From the NCBI RefSeq assembly GCF_023612255.1, contig NZ_CP063231.1, positions 788,001 through 852,000 on the forward strand: 64,000 nucleotides of DNA, in the 5' to 3' direction. The position numbers and the translations under genes were made by a program. Shown here one piece after another: positions 1 through 8,281 of the stretch. Below the pieces are notes generated by a model. The model made no database searches. It saw only the letters and a list, made by a program, of their open reading frames with translations, and was not told where the DNA came from. Each line of letters begins with the position of its first letter. Position 1 is the stretch's first letter. Origin of the DNA: Luteibacter flocculans. Its GTDB lineage: Bacteria; Pseudomonadota; Gammaproteobacteria; Xanthomonadales; Rhodanobacteraceae.

Positions 1-419
1 GCTCGGGCCTCGCGCCGAAGGCCCAAGGCACGTTCGGTTCGCTGGCAGCGCTCCTGCCGTGGTACCTGCTGCGCGACCTCAGCGTTCCCGCGTGGCTTGG
101 CGTCATCGTGCTGGCCTTCGCCATTGGCGTATGGGCGTGCGACGTCGCCGGACGCATCCTCGGCGTGGCGGACCACCGCAGCCTCGTCTGGGATGAATTC
201 GTCGGCCAATGGATCGCCTTGCTGCCAGCGTTGCTCGCGCCGTGGTGGGCAGTGTTCGCGGGCTTCGTATTCTTTCGCCTGTTCGATGTCTGGAAGCCGT
301 GGCCGATCGGCTGGTTCGATCGCCGCGTGAAAGGCGGTTTCGGCGTCATGCTCGATGATGCGATCGCCGGCCTCTTTGCCGCCATCGTGCTGTTCCTCGT
401 CCTCCGTCTCGCCACCTGA
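1..419 (+). CDS. pgpA: Phosphatidylglycerophosphatase A, 5'-truncated by window edge
   Basis: The reading frame is open from base 3 and its start lies before the window. The enzyme removes phosphate from phosphatidylglycerol phosphate at the inner membrane, the last step to phosphatidylglycerol. What shows this: the N-terminal part reads SGLAPKAQGTFGSLAALLPW, the G-x-PxAxGTxGS pattern of PgpA, followed by the acidic DHRSLVWDEFVGQWIAL segment and FRLFDVWKPWPIGWFD with several hydrophobic membrane stretches. About 139 residues are visible of a family length near 160, so only a short N-terminal piece is missing. It ends 8 bases before the aldo/keto reductase, so the two may share a transcript. 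Confidence 0.93.
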   Translation, partial: SGLAPKAQGTFGSLAALLPWYLLRDLSVPAWLGVIVLAFAIGVWACDVAGRILGVADHRSLVWDEFVGQWIALLPALLAPWWAVFAGFVFFRLFDVWKPWPIGWFDRRVKGGFGVMLDDAIAGLFAAIVLFLVLRLAT

Positions 420-427
420 GGGAATCC

Positions 428-1396
428 ATGGAATATCGTCGCCTCGGTTCGACCGGCCTCAAGGTCTCCGCCCTGTCCTACGGTGCATGGGTCACGTTCG
501 GCCGCCAGGTAGGACGATCCCAGGCGCGCGAACTGATCGCGCTCGCCTACGACCATGGCATCAACTTCTTCGACAACGCCGAAACCTACAATGCAGGCGA
601 AGCGGAGCGGTTGATGGGCGACGTGATCGCCGACCTGCGCCTGCCGCGCGACGCGTACTGCGTATCGAGCAAGGTCTATTTCGGCGCCGTGGAAAACCCG
701 AAGCCGACGCAGCGCGGCCTGTCGCGCAAGCACGTGTTCGACGCCTGCCATCAGGCCCTCGAACGCCTGCGTGTCGACTACCTGGACATGTACTTCTGCC
801 ATCGCCCCGATCCCGATACGCCGGTGGCGGAAACCGTGGCGGCGATGGACACCCTCGTGCGTCAGGGCAAGGTGCTCTACTGGGGCACCAGCGAATGGCC
901 GGCGGAGCTGATCGAGGAAGCGCATCGCGTGGCTCGCGAGGGTCAGCTCACCGCGCCGTCGATGGAGCAGCCGCAATACAACCTGCTGCACCGCGAGCGC
1001 GTGGAACAGGAATACGCGCCGTTGTACGAGCGCTACGGCATGGGCACCACGATCTGGTCGCCGCTGGCGTCAGGCTTGCTGACGGGCAAGTACAACGACG
1101 GCGTGCCCGAGGACTCGCGACTCGGCCACCCGGACTACGCCTGGCTGCGCGAGGCGCTGCTGGAAAACGACGGTGCGCGTTTGCGCACCGTGCGTGCGCT
1201 GGCACCGATCGCCGACGACCTCGGCATCCCGATGTCGCGCCTCGCGCTGGCGTGGTGCCTGAAGCATCCCCACGTGTCGGCGGTCATCCTTGGCGCGAGC
1301 AAGAACGCGCAGTTGGAGGAGAACCTCAAGGCGATCGATGCCGTGGCCTTGCTCGACGATGCGGTGATGCAGCGGATCGACCTCGCGCTGGGCTGA
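428..1396 (+). CDS. Aldo/keto reductase, Kv-channel beta-subunit-like
   Basis: An NADPH-dependent oxidoreductase of the aldo/keto reductase superfamily, 322 residues, the usual length. The catalytic tetrad is visible as D49 and Y54 (in FFDNAETY), K82 (SSKVYF) and H125 (YFCHRPDPD). WSPLASGLLTGKY near residue 215 and ILGASKNAQLEENLKAI near the C-terminus form the cofactor-binding part. The overall pattern (EYRRLGSTGLKVSALSYGAW, TIWSPLASGLLTGKY) matches the voltage-gated potassium channel beta-subunit/YghZ branch, which reduces aldehydes such as methylglyoxal; the true substrate cannot be read from the sequence. It follows pgpA by 8 bases. A cluster of palindromic repeats lies directly downstream. 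Confidence 0.9.
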   Translation: MEYRRLGSTGLKVSALSYGAWVTFGRQVGRSQARELIALAYDHGINFFDNAETYNAGEAERLMGDVIADLRLPRDAYCVSSKVYFGAVENPKPTQRGLSRKHVFDACHQALERLRVDYLDMYFCHRPDPDTPVAETVAAMDTLVRQGKVLYWGTSEWPAELIEEAHRVAREGQLTAPSMEQPQYNLLHRERVEQEYAPLYERYGMGTTIWSPLASGLLTGKYNDGVPEDSRLGHPDYAWLREALLENDGARLRTVRALAPIADDLGIPMSRLALAWCLKHPHVSAVILGASKNAQLEENLKAIDAVALLDDAVMQRIDLALG

Positions 1397-1410
1397 CCCC
1401 TCCCGCTACC

Positions 1411-1680
1411 CCGCTTCGTTGGCTTCTCGCCGCTATAGCGGCTCCCACAACGCTGCCTGGATATCGCGCCTCCCCTGTGGGAGCCGCCATGGCGGCGAGG
1501 GGAGTCTGCCTCAGCGCCTCATCGCTCCGTAGGCTTCTCGCCGTTATGGGGCCCCGGTCGTGCTTTTGGCGCGTGGCGGCGGTGGGAAATTGCCGGAGGG
1601 AGCCAGCCTGCTGGCGATGGGAGCTTGCCTCGCTGCTACACCGCTTCGTTGGTTTCTCGCCTCCATGGCGGCTACCACCG
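1411..1680. repeat. Cluster of five REP-like palindromic repeats
   Basis: This stretch between two convergent genes holds five short related palindromes and no gene. Plus-orientation copies start at 1477 (core GCCGCCATGGCGGC, flanked by GTGGGA and GAGGGGA) and at 1595 (core GAGCCAGCCTGCTGGC, followed by GATGGGA). Inverted copies lie at 1411-1447, 1528-1555 (degenerate) and 1641-1676; two of them begin CCGCTTCGTTGG. Two sequence types can be told apart, a GCCATGGC type and an AGCCTGCTGGC type, with the same flanks. The same family recurs at 8.3, 23.1 and 51.8 kb. Such elements resemble REP sequences, but no matching transposase is in the window. Confidence 0.85.
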
Positions 1681-1682
1681 CT

Positions 1683-2417
1683 TCACAAGTCGCCGTAGAG
1701 CGCCTGCAGTGCTGCGATGGCCGCAAGCCCTGCGGTCTCGGTACGCAGAATCCGAGGACCCAGCTTCAAGCCGGTGAACCCGGCGCCCGCCAGGGCGCTG
1801 CGGTCGCGCTCGCCGAAACCGCCTTCGGGCCCGATGGCCAGGATCGCCGCGTCGCGGAGCGCCAGCTCCGCGGGCCGCCGCGTGCCTTCCGGCAGGAGTG
1901 CCAGGCGCATCGGGCCGCCTTCGCCGAGGGACGCCAGCCAGGCGGCAAGCGGCACGGCCGGTTCGATCACCGGCACCCGCGCCCGGCCGCTTTGCTCGCA
2001 CGCGCTGGCTGCCACCGCTCGCCAATGGGCGAGGCGCTTCTCTGCGCGTGCCGCATCGAGCTTCACTTCCGACCGCTCCGTGAGCAACGGCACGATGCGC
2101 GCGATGCCGAGTTCGGTCGCCTTCTGCACGATGAAGTCCATCTTGTCGCCGCGCGCCACGCCCTGGGCGAGCGTGAGCGACAGGGGCGATTCGTTACCGA
2201 CCGCGCGACCTTCCCCGACCTTCGCGACGACATGACGCTTGTCTACCTCGGCGAGCACGGCGTCGTACTCCATGCCGTCATGGCCCCCGAACAGCACGAC
2301 TGGCGCGCCGACCTCCAGCCGCAACACGCGCGCGACGTGTTCGGCGGCCTGTGCGGGCAGGGCGACGTCCTGCCCGGTCGTGACGGGCGCGTCGACGTGG
2401 ATGCGGATGGTGCGCAT
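1683..2417 (-). CDS. rsmE: 16S rRNA m3U1498 methyltransferase RsmE
   Basis: Methylates N3 of uridine 1498 in 16S rRNA using S-adenosylmethionine. The 244-residue protein has an N-terminal PUA-like part (HVARVLRLEVGAPVVLFGG) and a C-terminal SPOUT knot whose hallmark is GPEGGF (AILAIGPEGGFGERD), followed by LGPRILRTETAGLAAIAAL. Family length is about 240. I chose the start at 2417 (MRTIRIHV) because RsmE proteins begin just here; an in-frame extension to 2675 would overlap the divergent isomerase gene and has no family support. It reads toward the repeat cluster and is divergent from the isomerase gene with about 82 bases between starts. Confidence 0.95.
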   Translation of the reverse strand: MRTIRIHVDAPVTTGQDVALPAQAAEHVARVLRLEVGAPVVLFGGHDGMEYDAVLAEVDKRHVVAKVGEGRAVGNESPLSLTLAQGVARGDKMDFIVQKATELGIARIVPLLTERSEVKLDAARAEKRLAHWRAVAASACEQSGRARVPVIEPAVPLAAWLASLGEGGPMRLALLPEGTRRPAELALRDAAILAIGPEGGFGERDRSALAGAGFTGLKLGPRILRTETAGLAAIAALQALYGDL

Positions 2418-2499
2418 GGTGTGCCTCAGATCACGAAACGTCCATTGTAGCGAGGGGCGAGGGCGGCTATGGTCGCTGAAGTCGCGGAGGAGGCCGTGC

Positions 2500-3126
2500 A
2501 TGCCGATCGCTTGGTACTTCGATTTCGTTTCGATGTTTTCCTGGCTGCAATGGCCCGCCATTCGTGAACTCGCCGAAAAGCGCGAGGTAACGCTTCGGCC
2601 GATCCTGTTGGGTGCGCTGCTCAAGCAGATGGACCAGCGCGGCCCCGCCGAGATCCCAAGCAAACGCGAATTCACCTATCGCTACGCACTGTGGCGCGCG
2701 CGGCGCGATGGCGTGCCCCTGCGGTTCCCGCCAGCCCATCCGTTCAATCCGCTGCCGGCCTTGCGGCTGTGCATCGCCGCGGGAACCACACTGGATGCCG
2801 TGGGCTCGATCTTCGAATGGATATGGGCTCACGGACGCGCGGCGGACACGGCCGAGGCCCTCGCGCCCCTGGCGGCATCGCTCGGCATTGACGACCTGCG
2901 CGCGGCACTGGCCGCCGCCGAGGTGAAGGCCGCTTTGCAGGCCAACTTCGAGGAAGCCATGCGCCAGCAGGTCTACGGCGTGCCCACGCTCGCGATCGGT
3001 GACGAACTGTTCTGGGGCTCCGACGCGCACGCGTTCGCGATGGACTACCTCGCGCACCCCGAGATGTTCGCCGAAGGAGAAATGGCCCGGCTCGGCGCGC
3101 TGCCCATCGGGCTGTCGCGGGTGTGA
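2500..3126 (+). CDS. 2-hydroxychromene-2-carboxylate isomerase-like, DsbA-fold protein
   Basis: A 208-residue thioredoxin-fold protein of the DsbA/HCCA-isomerase (kappa-class glutathione transferase) group. It starts with PIAWYFDFVSMFSWLQWP, where FDFVSMFSW replaces the CxxC active site of true DsbA, so it is not a disulfide oxidase. The C-terminal segment QVYGVPTLAIGDELFWGSD contains the cis-proline VPT and the family's typical GxxxFWGxDR-like ending. Known members isomerise 2-hydroxychromene-2-carboxylate with glutathione in naphthalene breakdown, but no aromatic-degradation genes are nearby, so the physiological substrate is open. The start at 2500 has a strong GGAGGAGG ribosome site 6 bases upstream; a longer in-frame ORF to 2239 runs into rsmE and is rejected. 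Confidence 0.85.
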   Translation: MPIAWYFDFVSMFSWLQWPAIRELAEKREVTLRPILLGALLKQMDQRGPAEIPSKREFTYRYALWRARRDGVPLRFPPAHPFNPLPALRLCIAAGTTLDAVGSIFEWIWAHGRAADTAEALAPLAASLGIDDLRAALAAAEVKAALQANFEEAMRQQVYGVPTLAIGDELFWGSDAHAFAMDYLAHPEMFAEGEMARLGALPIGLSRV

Positions 3127-3133
3127 CCGGCCG

Positions 3134-4504
3134 CTAGGCGACGGCCTTTTCGATGCCTGCGATGGCGGTATCGACCATGAAGTCGATCTCCGCCTCGTTC
3201 ACCACGTAGGGCGGCATGAAATACACCACGTTACCTAGCGGGCGCAGCAGCGCGCCCTGCGCAAGGCCATGCCGATACACGCGCAAACCGCGCCGATCGG
3301 CCGCAGGAAACGGCGTGCGCGTGGCCTTGTCGGCCACCAGTTCCACCGCGGCAATCATGCCGGTCTGGCGCACGTCGGCCACGTGCGGATGCACTGCCAA
3401 CGGAGCGATGCGCGCCGCCATGTGTGCCGCGAGCTCGCGGTTGCGTTCGATGACGGGATCGTCGCGGAAGATCTTCAACGTGGCCGTCGCCGCACGGCAG
3501 GCCAGCGGGTTGCCGGTGTAGCTGTGCGAATGGAGAAAGGCCTTGCCGGAGGCATATTCCGCGTAGAACGCCGCATACACGCCCTGCGTGGTGAGCACGG
3601 CGGACAGCGGCAGAAAGCCGCCGGTCAGCCCCTTCGACAGGCACATGAAATCGGGCGAGATGCCTGCCTGCTCGCAGGCGAAGAGCGTGCCTGTGCGACC
3701 GAAGCCCACGGCGATCTCGTCGGCGATGAAATGCACCTGAAACTCGTCGCACAAGGCGCGCAGGCCGGTGAGGTACGAGGCGTCGTACATACGCATGCCG
3801 CCGGCGCACTGCACCAGCGGCTCGACGATGACCGCGCAGGTCTCGTGGGCGTGGCGTTCGAGCAGTGCGCGCATGTCGCCGAGGCGCCGTGCCGCGACCT
3901 CCTTGGGGGTCTCGCCGGGCTCGCCTTCGTAGGCATCGGGTGAGGGCGCCAGTTCGGGCGTGAGCAGCAGCGGCGCATAGGTCTTGCGGTAGAGCGCCAC
4001 GTCGCTGACCGAGAGCGCGCCAAGCGTTTCACCGTGGTAGCTGCCGGTCAGGGCGATGAAGCGCGTCTTTTCGCCGTGGCCGCGATTGAGCCAGTAGTGG
4101 AAGCTCATTTTCAGCGCGACCTCGATCGCCGCCGAGCCGTTGTCGGCGAGGAACACGCGATCGAGCCCAGGCGGGGTGATCCGCACCAGTTCTTCGGCCA
4201 GTTCCAGCGCCGGCTCGTGGGTGAAACCGGCGAAGATCACATGTTCCAGGCGGTCCAGCTGGTCTTTCAAGGCGGCGCCGATGCGCGGTTCGGCGTGGCC
4301 GAACAGGTTGGTCCACCAGGAGCTGACCGCGTCGAGGTAGCGCCGTCCGTCGGCGCCGACCAGCCATGCCCCTTCGCCACGCACGACGGGTACCATGGGC
4401 AGGGTTTCGTGGTCGTGCATCTGGGTGCACGGGTGCCACAGGACGGAAAGATCGCGTGCGACGAAAGTATCGACGTCGAGTGCAGTAAAACGGGCATCGG
4501 TCAT
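3134..4504 (-). CDS. bioA: Adenosylmethionine-8-amino-7-oxononanoate aminotransferase
   Basis: PLP enzyme of biotin synthesis that transfers the amino group of S-adenosylmethionine to KAPA, giving 7,8-diaminopelargonic acid. The 456-residue protein shows the BioA hallmark LWHPCTQM near residue 22, the PLP-phosphate region DNGSAAIEVALKMS (121-134), the cofactor aspartate in ADEIAVGFGRTG (261-272), and the Schiff-base lysine K291 in CLSKGLTGG. Length fits the family. It is convergent with the isomerase gene (7 bases apart) and divergent from the gspN-like gene (26 bases between start codons), so the promoters of both must sit within or overlap their coding starts. No other biotin genes lie in the window. 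Confidence 0.95.
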   Translation of the reverse strand: MTDARFTALDVDTFVARDLSVLWHPCTQMHDHETLPMVPVVRGEGAWLVGADGRRYLDAVSSWWTNLFGHAEPRIGAALKDQLDRLEHVIFAGFTHEPALELAEELVRITPPGLDRVFLADNGSAAIEVALKMSFHYWLNRGHGEKTRFIALTGSYHGETLGALSVSDVALYRKTYAPLLLTPELAPSPDAYEGEPGETPKEVAARRLGDMRALLERHAHETCAVIVEPLVQCAGGMRMYDASYLTGLRALCDEFQVHFIADEIAVGFGRTGTLFACEQAGISPDFMCLSKGLTGGFLPLSAVLTTQGVYAAFYAEYASGKAFLHSHSYTGNPLACRAATATLKIFRDDPVIERNRELAAHMAARIAPLAVHPHVADVRQTGMIAAVELVADKATRTPFPAADRRGLRVYRHGLAQGALLRPLGNVVYFMPPYVVNEAEIDFMVDTAIAGIEKAVA

Positions 4505-4530
4505 CCGCCGATGATAGACGAGGTGATGGT

Positions 4531-5304
4531 TTGAAGTGGTTTCGCAGGATCGCCCTGGCCGTCGCCTTGCTCGTGGCGGCCGCTGGCCTGTTCTACTGGT
4601 TCATGCCCGCAAGCGTGGCGGTTCCGTTCCTTGCCGCGCGCACGCATGGGCTGGTGTTCGGCGACGTGTCCGGCTCGCTCTGGGATGGTCGCGCGGCGCG
4701 CGTTGCCACGGCCGACGGCCGTGAGTTGGGCACCCTGAACTGGCAGCTTGGCCGGGGGGTGATCCTTGGTCGCCTGCGCCTGGACTTCCACCTCGAGGGG
4801 CGGGCGGGGCGCGTCGAGGGCCACGTCGAACGCGGCGACGGGGATCGCATGACCTGGACCGGCTTCGACTTCCGCCTCGACGCCGCGGCGCTCGCCGGTC
4901 CCGCCCTCTCGGCCGAACTCGTACCGATGGGCGTGGTGGAAGGCCGGATCCCGCACGCGGAATGGCAGGGCAACTGGCCGCTGGCGCTCAATGCGGCCAT
5001 CGACTGGCGGAAGGCCGCCGTGCGCACGCCGGAGGGTCACGTGGCGCTCGGTGACATCGGCATCAAGGCGCGGAGCGACGACGGTGTGCTTCGCGCCACC
5101 GTGGCCGACGATGGGACCGGCTCGCTTGCGACGGATGCGGCCCTCGCTGCATCGCCGCTCGGCTGGCGCATGCAGGGCCGACTCGTGCCGCGCGTGGCCG
5201 ACACGGCGCTTTCGCACCTCATCGCGCGTTTCGGTCCCATGGGCCGCGACGGTACGGTCAACCTTCAACGCAAGGCGGGGCTCGCGCCCACGATCAACCC
5301 ATGA
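4531..5304 (+). CDS. gspN: Type II secretion system protein N-like (GspN)
   Basis: 257 residues with one N-terminal membrane anchor (about residues 5-25, RIALAVALLVAAAGLFYWFM) and a long periplasmic region. The pattern FGDVSGSLWDGRAARV followed by GTLNWQLG is typical of GspN, an inner-membrane accessory protein of type II secretion. No other type II secretion gene is visible here, so it is either separated from its operon or has another role. The start is a TTG at 4531, preceded by GAGG about 7 bases upstream; no ATG or GTG fits. Its stop overlaps the next gene's start as ATGA (5301-5304), so it heads a five-gene, translationally coupled operon. Confidence 0.75.
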   Translation: MKWFRRIALAVALLVAAAGLFYWFMPASVAVPFLAARTHGLVFGDVSGSLWDGRAARVATADGRELGTLNWQLGRGVILGRLRLDFHLEGRAGRVEGHVERGDGDRMTWTGFDFRLDAAALAGPALSAELVPMGVVEGRIPHAEWQGNWPLALNAAIDWRKAAVRTPEGHVALGDIGIKARSDDGVLRATVADDGTGSLATDAALAASPLGWRMQGRLVPRVADTALSHLIARFGPMGRDGTVNLQRKAGLAPTINP

Positions 5305-6101
5305 GCGACATCCTGGACAAGGCACTCGGTGCCGCGCGCGAAGCGGCGGGTGCCGCCGCGGAGATCATCCTGCACTACTGGCGCACCGGCGTGGACGTCG
5401 TGGTGAAGGGCGACGACACACCCGTCACCGTCGCCGATCGCGAGGCGGAGATGGCGATACGCGGCATTCTCGCCGCCGCGCTGCCCGAGGCCGGCATCTA
5501 TGGTGAGGAATACGGCGCGGACGACATATCGCGCGAGTGGCTCTGGTTGGTGGACCCGCTCGATGGCACCAAGAGCTTCGTCCGCCGCACGCCGTTCTTC
5601 TCCACGCAGATCGCGCTCATGCATCGGGGCGAACTGGTGCTCGGGGTATCGTCGGCACCGCTGTACGACGAGCGTATGTGGGCCGTACGCGGACGCGGCG
5701 CCTTTCTCGACGGCCAGCGTGTGCAGGTAGCCTCGACCGCCGCGATGCGCGATGCCTCGATTTCCACCGGCAATGTGAAGAGCCTGACGGCGGATGCGCG
5801 CTGGGACGCACTGGGCGCGATGATCCGCGACAGCAACCGTATCCGCGGGTACGGCGACTTCTGCCATTACCACCTGCTCGCCCGTGGCGGGCTCGATCTC
5901 GTGATCGAGTCCGACCTGAATATCCTGGACGTGGCGGCGCTCGCCGTGATCGTGCGCGAAGCCGGTGGCGTCTTCACCGATCTCGACGGCAACGCACCGG
6001 ACCTCCGCACACGCAGCGTCCTGGCGGGTACGCCCGCCATGCACGCCCAAGCCCTGGAGCGGTTCAGGGCGTCGCTCGGCGGCGCTACAATCGGCGGATG
6101 A
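5301..6101 (+). CDS. Inositol-monophosphatase-family phosphatase, HisN-like
   Basis: A lithium-sensitive-type, Mg-dependent phosphatase of the FIG/IMPase fold, 266 residues. Metal-binding motifs are visible: GEE (68-70), DPLDGTKSF (85-93) and the C-terminal DLNILDVAAL, where Leu replaces the Trp of the usual WDxAA motif. DDTPVTVADREAE and the SAPLYDERMWAVRGRGAF segment are most like histidinol-phosphatase HisN and less like SuhB or CysQ. Xanthomonads normally carry a HisB-type histidinol phosphatase, so the substrate here is uncertain. The start overlaps gspN by 4 bases and the stop overlaps nudE by 4 bases. A second member of the same superfamily (cysQ) follows two genes later. Confidence 0.85.
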   Translation: MSDILDKALGAAREAAGAAAEIILHYWRTGVDVVVKGDDTPVTVADREAEMAIRGILAAALPEAGIYGEEYGADDISREWLWLVDPLDGTKSFVRRTPFFSTQIALMHRGELVLGVSSAPLYDERMWAVRGRGAFLDGQRVQVASTAAMRDASISTGNVKSLTADARWDALGAMIRDSNRIRGYGDFCHYHLLARGGLDLVIESDLNILDVAALAVIVREAGGVFTDLDGNAPDLRTRSVLAGTPAMHAQALERFRASLGGATIGG

Positions 6102-6655
6102 ACAAACGGCCCACGATTCTCGCGACCCGCGATGCGCCCGACAGCCCTCTCCGCAGCGTGGAAGAGGTGGACCTGGAATTTTCCAACGGTGAGCGACGTA
6201 CGTATCACCGCCTGAAAGGCAGCGGCTTCGGTGCGGTGCTGATCGTGGCGATGCGCGACCCGGAGACGGTGCTGCTGGTACGCGAGTATGGCGTCGGTGT
6301 GGACCGCTACGAGCTCGGCGTGCCGAAGGGCCGGCTGGACCGCGACGAGACGGCCGAACAGGGCGCGAACCGCGAACTGAAGGAAGAGGTCGGCTACGGC
6401 GCGCGCCACTTGAAGATTCTCGGCACGCTGTCCCTGTCGCCCTCGTACATGACCCACCTCGCACATGTCGTGCTCGCCGAGGATCTCTATCCCGAGCGCC
6501 TGCAGGGCGATGAACCGGAGGAACTCGAAGTCGTGCCGTGGCGTATCGACCGTCTGCACGAACTGCTCGAACGGGACGACGTCACGGAAGGTCGCTCCAT
6601 CGCCGCCCTGTTCATGGCCCGCGAGTACCTCGCCGGCCGCTACCGTCCCGCGTGA
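6098..6655 (+). CDS. nudE: ADP compounds hydrolase NudE (Nudix)
   Basis: Hydrolyses NADH, ADP-ribose and diadenosine polyphosphates. The complete Nudix box G-x5-E-x7-REuxEExGu is present: GRLDRDE, TAEQGAN, then RELKEEVGYG. The segment LSLSPSYMTHLAHVVLAEDLYPERLQGDEPE after the box is typical of NudE. Length is 185 residues, as in E. coli. I chose the start at 6098 (MNKRPTILATRDA) since it overlaps the upstream stop as ATGA; a longer ORF from 5537 overlaps the phosphatase and is rejected. Its stop overlaps the GTG of cysQ. It sits between two IMPase-family genes in a nucleotide-cleaning operon. Confidence 0.95.
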   Translation: MNKRPTILATRDAPDSPLRSVEEVDLEFSNGERRTYHRLKGSGFGAVLIVAMRDPETVLLVREYGVGVDRYELGVPKGRLDRDETAEQGANRELKEEVGYGARHLKILGTLSLSPSYMTHLAHVVLAEDLYPERLQGDEPEELEVVPWRIDRLHELLERDDVTEGRSIAALFMAREYLAGRYRPA

Positions 6656-7470
6656 CCCTCTCATCAGCACGCCTGCTCGACCCCATCTGCGCGATCGCGC
6701 GGCAGGCGGCCGAGGTCATCCTCGCGGTCTATGCGCAGGATTTCGACATCGTCTGCAAGGACGACAATTCCCCGGTCACTGCCGCCGACCTCGCCGCGCA
6801 ACGCGTTATCGAAGACGCGCTGCGCGAACTCACGCCGAACGTCCCGGTGATTTCCGAGGAAGCCGTGGTGGCACCGTGGGCGGAGCGACGCACGTGGCGT
6901 CGGTACTGGCTCGTCGATCCGCTCGACGGCACGCGCGAGTTCGTCAAGCGCAATGGGGAGTTCACCGTCAACATCGCGCTGGTGGAAGATCACCGCAGCA
7001 TTCTCGGCGTGGTGCTCGCGCCAGTGACCGGCGATCTCTATGCGGCTGCCGCAGGGCAGGGCGCATGGCGGCAGCGGACGCCCGACGACGCGCGCGAGCC
7101 GCTGCGTACCCGCGTCGCCGAAGGCGTGCTGCGCGTGACCGGTAGCCGTTCGCATGGCAGCGGCCGCACGAAGACGCTGCTCGATCGGCTCGGTGAGCAC
7201 GAGACGTTCAGTCTGGGTTCGTCGCTGAAGTTCTGCGTGCTCGCGCGCGGCGATGCCGACATCTACCTGCGTCTCGGCGCCACCTCGGAATGGGATACGG
7301 CGGCGGCGCAATGCGTGCTCGAAGAAGCAGGCGGTGCGGTGCTCGATCTTGCCGGCCGTCCCTTCCGCTACAACACGCGCGACTCGCTCATCAATCCCGA
7401 ATTCATTGCCTGCGGCGATCCGGCGATCGACTGGACCAGCCGGCTCATCGACCCGGAAGACCCCGCGTGA
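6652..7470 (+). CDS. cysQ: 3'(2'),5'-bisphosphate nucleotidase CysQ
   Basis: Removes the 3'-phosphate of PAP (adenosine 3',5'-bisphosphate) made by sulfate assimilation and phosphopantetheine transfer. 272 residues, the usual length. Motifs of the FIG fold are present: KDDNSPVTAADLAAQ, ISEEAV, the metal-binding WLVDPLDGTREFV, and EWDTAAAQCVLEEAGG near the C-terminus with GRPFRYN as in CysQ. The start is a GTG at 6652 overlapping the nudE stop (GTGA); the CDS stop likewise overlaps the mazG GTG at 7467. The chain of 4-base overlaps indicates coupled translation along gspN-hisN-like-nudE-cysQ-mazG. Confidence 0.93.
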   Translation: MTLSSARLLDPICAIARQAAEVILAVYAQDFDIVCKDDNSPVTAADLAAQRVIEDALRELTPNVPVISEEAVVAPWAERRTWRRYWLVDPLDGTREFVKRNGEFTVNIALVEDHRSILGVVLAPVTGDLYAAAAGQGAWRQRTPDDAREPLRTRVAEGVLRVTGSRSHGSGRTKTLLDRLGEHETFSLGSSLKFCVLARGDADIYLRLGATSEWDTAAAQCVLEEAGGAVLDLAGRPFRYNTRDSLINPEFIACGDPAIDWTSRLIDPEDPA

Positions 7471-8261
7471 CACGCACCGTCGACGAACTGATCGCGATCA
7501 TGGCCCGCCTGCGCGATCCCGAGAACGGGTGCCCCTGGGATGTGCGGCAGGATTTTGCGTCCATTGCGCCGTACACGATCGAGGAAGCGTACGAGGTCGT
7601 CGACGCCATCGATCGCGGCGACATGCACGATCTTCGCGACGAACTCGGCGACCTTCTGCTGCAAGTGATCTTTCATTCGCGCATGGCGGAAGAGCATGGC
7701 CAGTTCGCCTTCGAGGACGTCGTCGCGTCGATCTGCGACAAGATGGTGCGTCGCCATCCGCACGTCTTCGGCGACACCGCACACGAGAACGACAGCGCGC
7801 GTTCGCGCGACTGGGACCGCCTCAAGGCGGAAGAGCGCGCAGCGAAGGGAAGCAGCGATACCAGCGCACTTGCCGGCATCTCCCGTGGCCTGCCCGAGTG
7901 GCAGCGTGCGGTGAAATTGCAGAAGCGCGCGGCAAACGTCGGCTTCGACTGGCCGGACTACCGACCCGTGCTCGACAAGATCGCGGAGGAGTTGGAAGAA
8001 GTTCGCCACGAATTCGAACACGGTGCCGACGAAGCACGCCTCGCCGACGAAATCGGCGACGTGTTGTTTGTTGCGGCCAATCTGGCGCGTCATGCGAAGG
8101 TGGACGTATCGCGTGCCTTGCGCGGTGCGAACGCCAAGTTCGAACGCCGCTTCCGCGCGATGGAAGCCATCGCCGCGAACGAAGGCAGAGAGCTGTCGTC
8201 GTATTCGCTCGACGAGCAGGAAGGCTTGTGGGCGCGCGTAAAGCGCGAAGGCTTGCGCTAG
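7467..8261 (+). CDS. mazG: Nucleoside triphosphate pyrophosphohydrolase MazG
   Basis: Converts NTPs and dNTPs, including damaged ones, to monophosphates plus pyrophosphate, limiting mutagenesis and tuning ppGpp-related stress. The 264-residue protein carries two tandem MazG domains. The first contains CPWD near residue 22, then EEAYEVVDAI and DELGDLLLQVIFHSRMAEE (E-x2-E with E-x2-D metal motif); the second holds FDWPD, EELEEVRHEF and DEIGDVLFVAANLARH. The start is GTG at 7467 inside the cysQ stop. It is the last gene of the coupled operon; a repeat block follows within 25 bases. Confidence 0.95.
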   Translation: MTRTVDELIAIMARLRDPENGCPWDVRQDFASIAPYTIEEAYEVVDAIDRGDMHDLRDELGDLLLQVIFHSRMAEEHGQFAFEDVVASICDKMVRRHPHVFGDTAHENDSARSRDWDRLKAEERAAKGSSDTSALAGISRGLPEWQRAVKLQKRAANVGFDWPDYRPVLDKIAEELEEVRHEFEHGADEARLADEIGDVLFVAANLARHAKVDVSRALRGANAKFERRFRAMEAIAANEGRELSSYSLDEQEGLWARVKREGLR

Positions 8262-8281
8262 CAGCGCGAACGGCGGTTATC

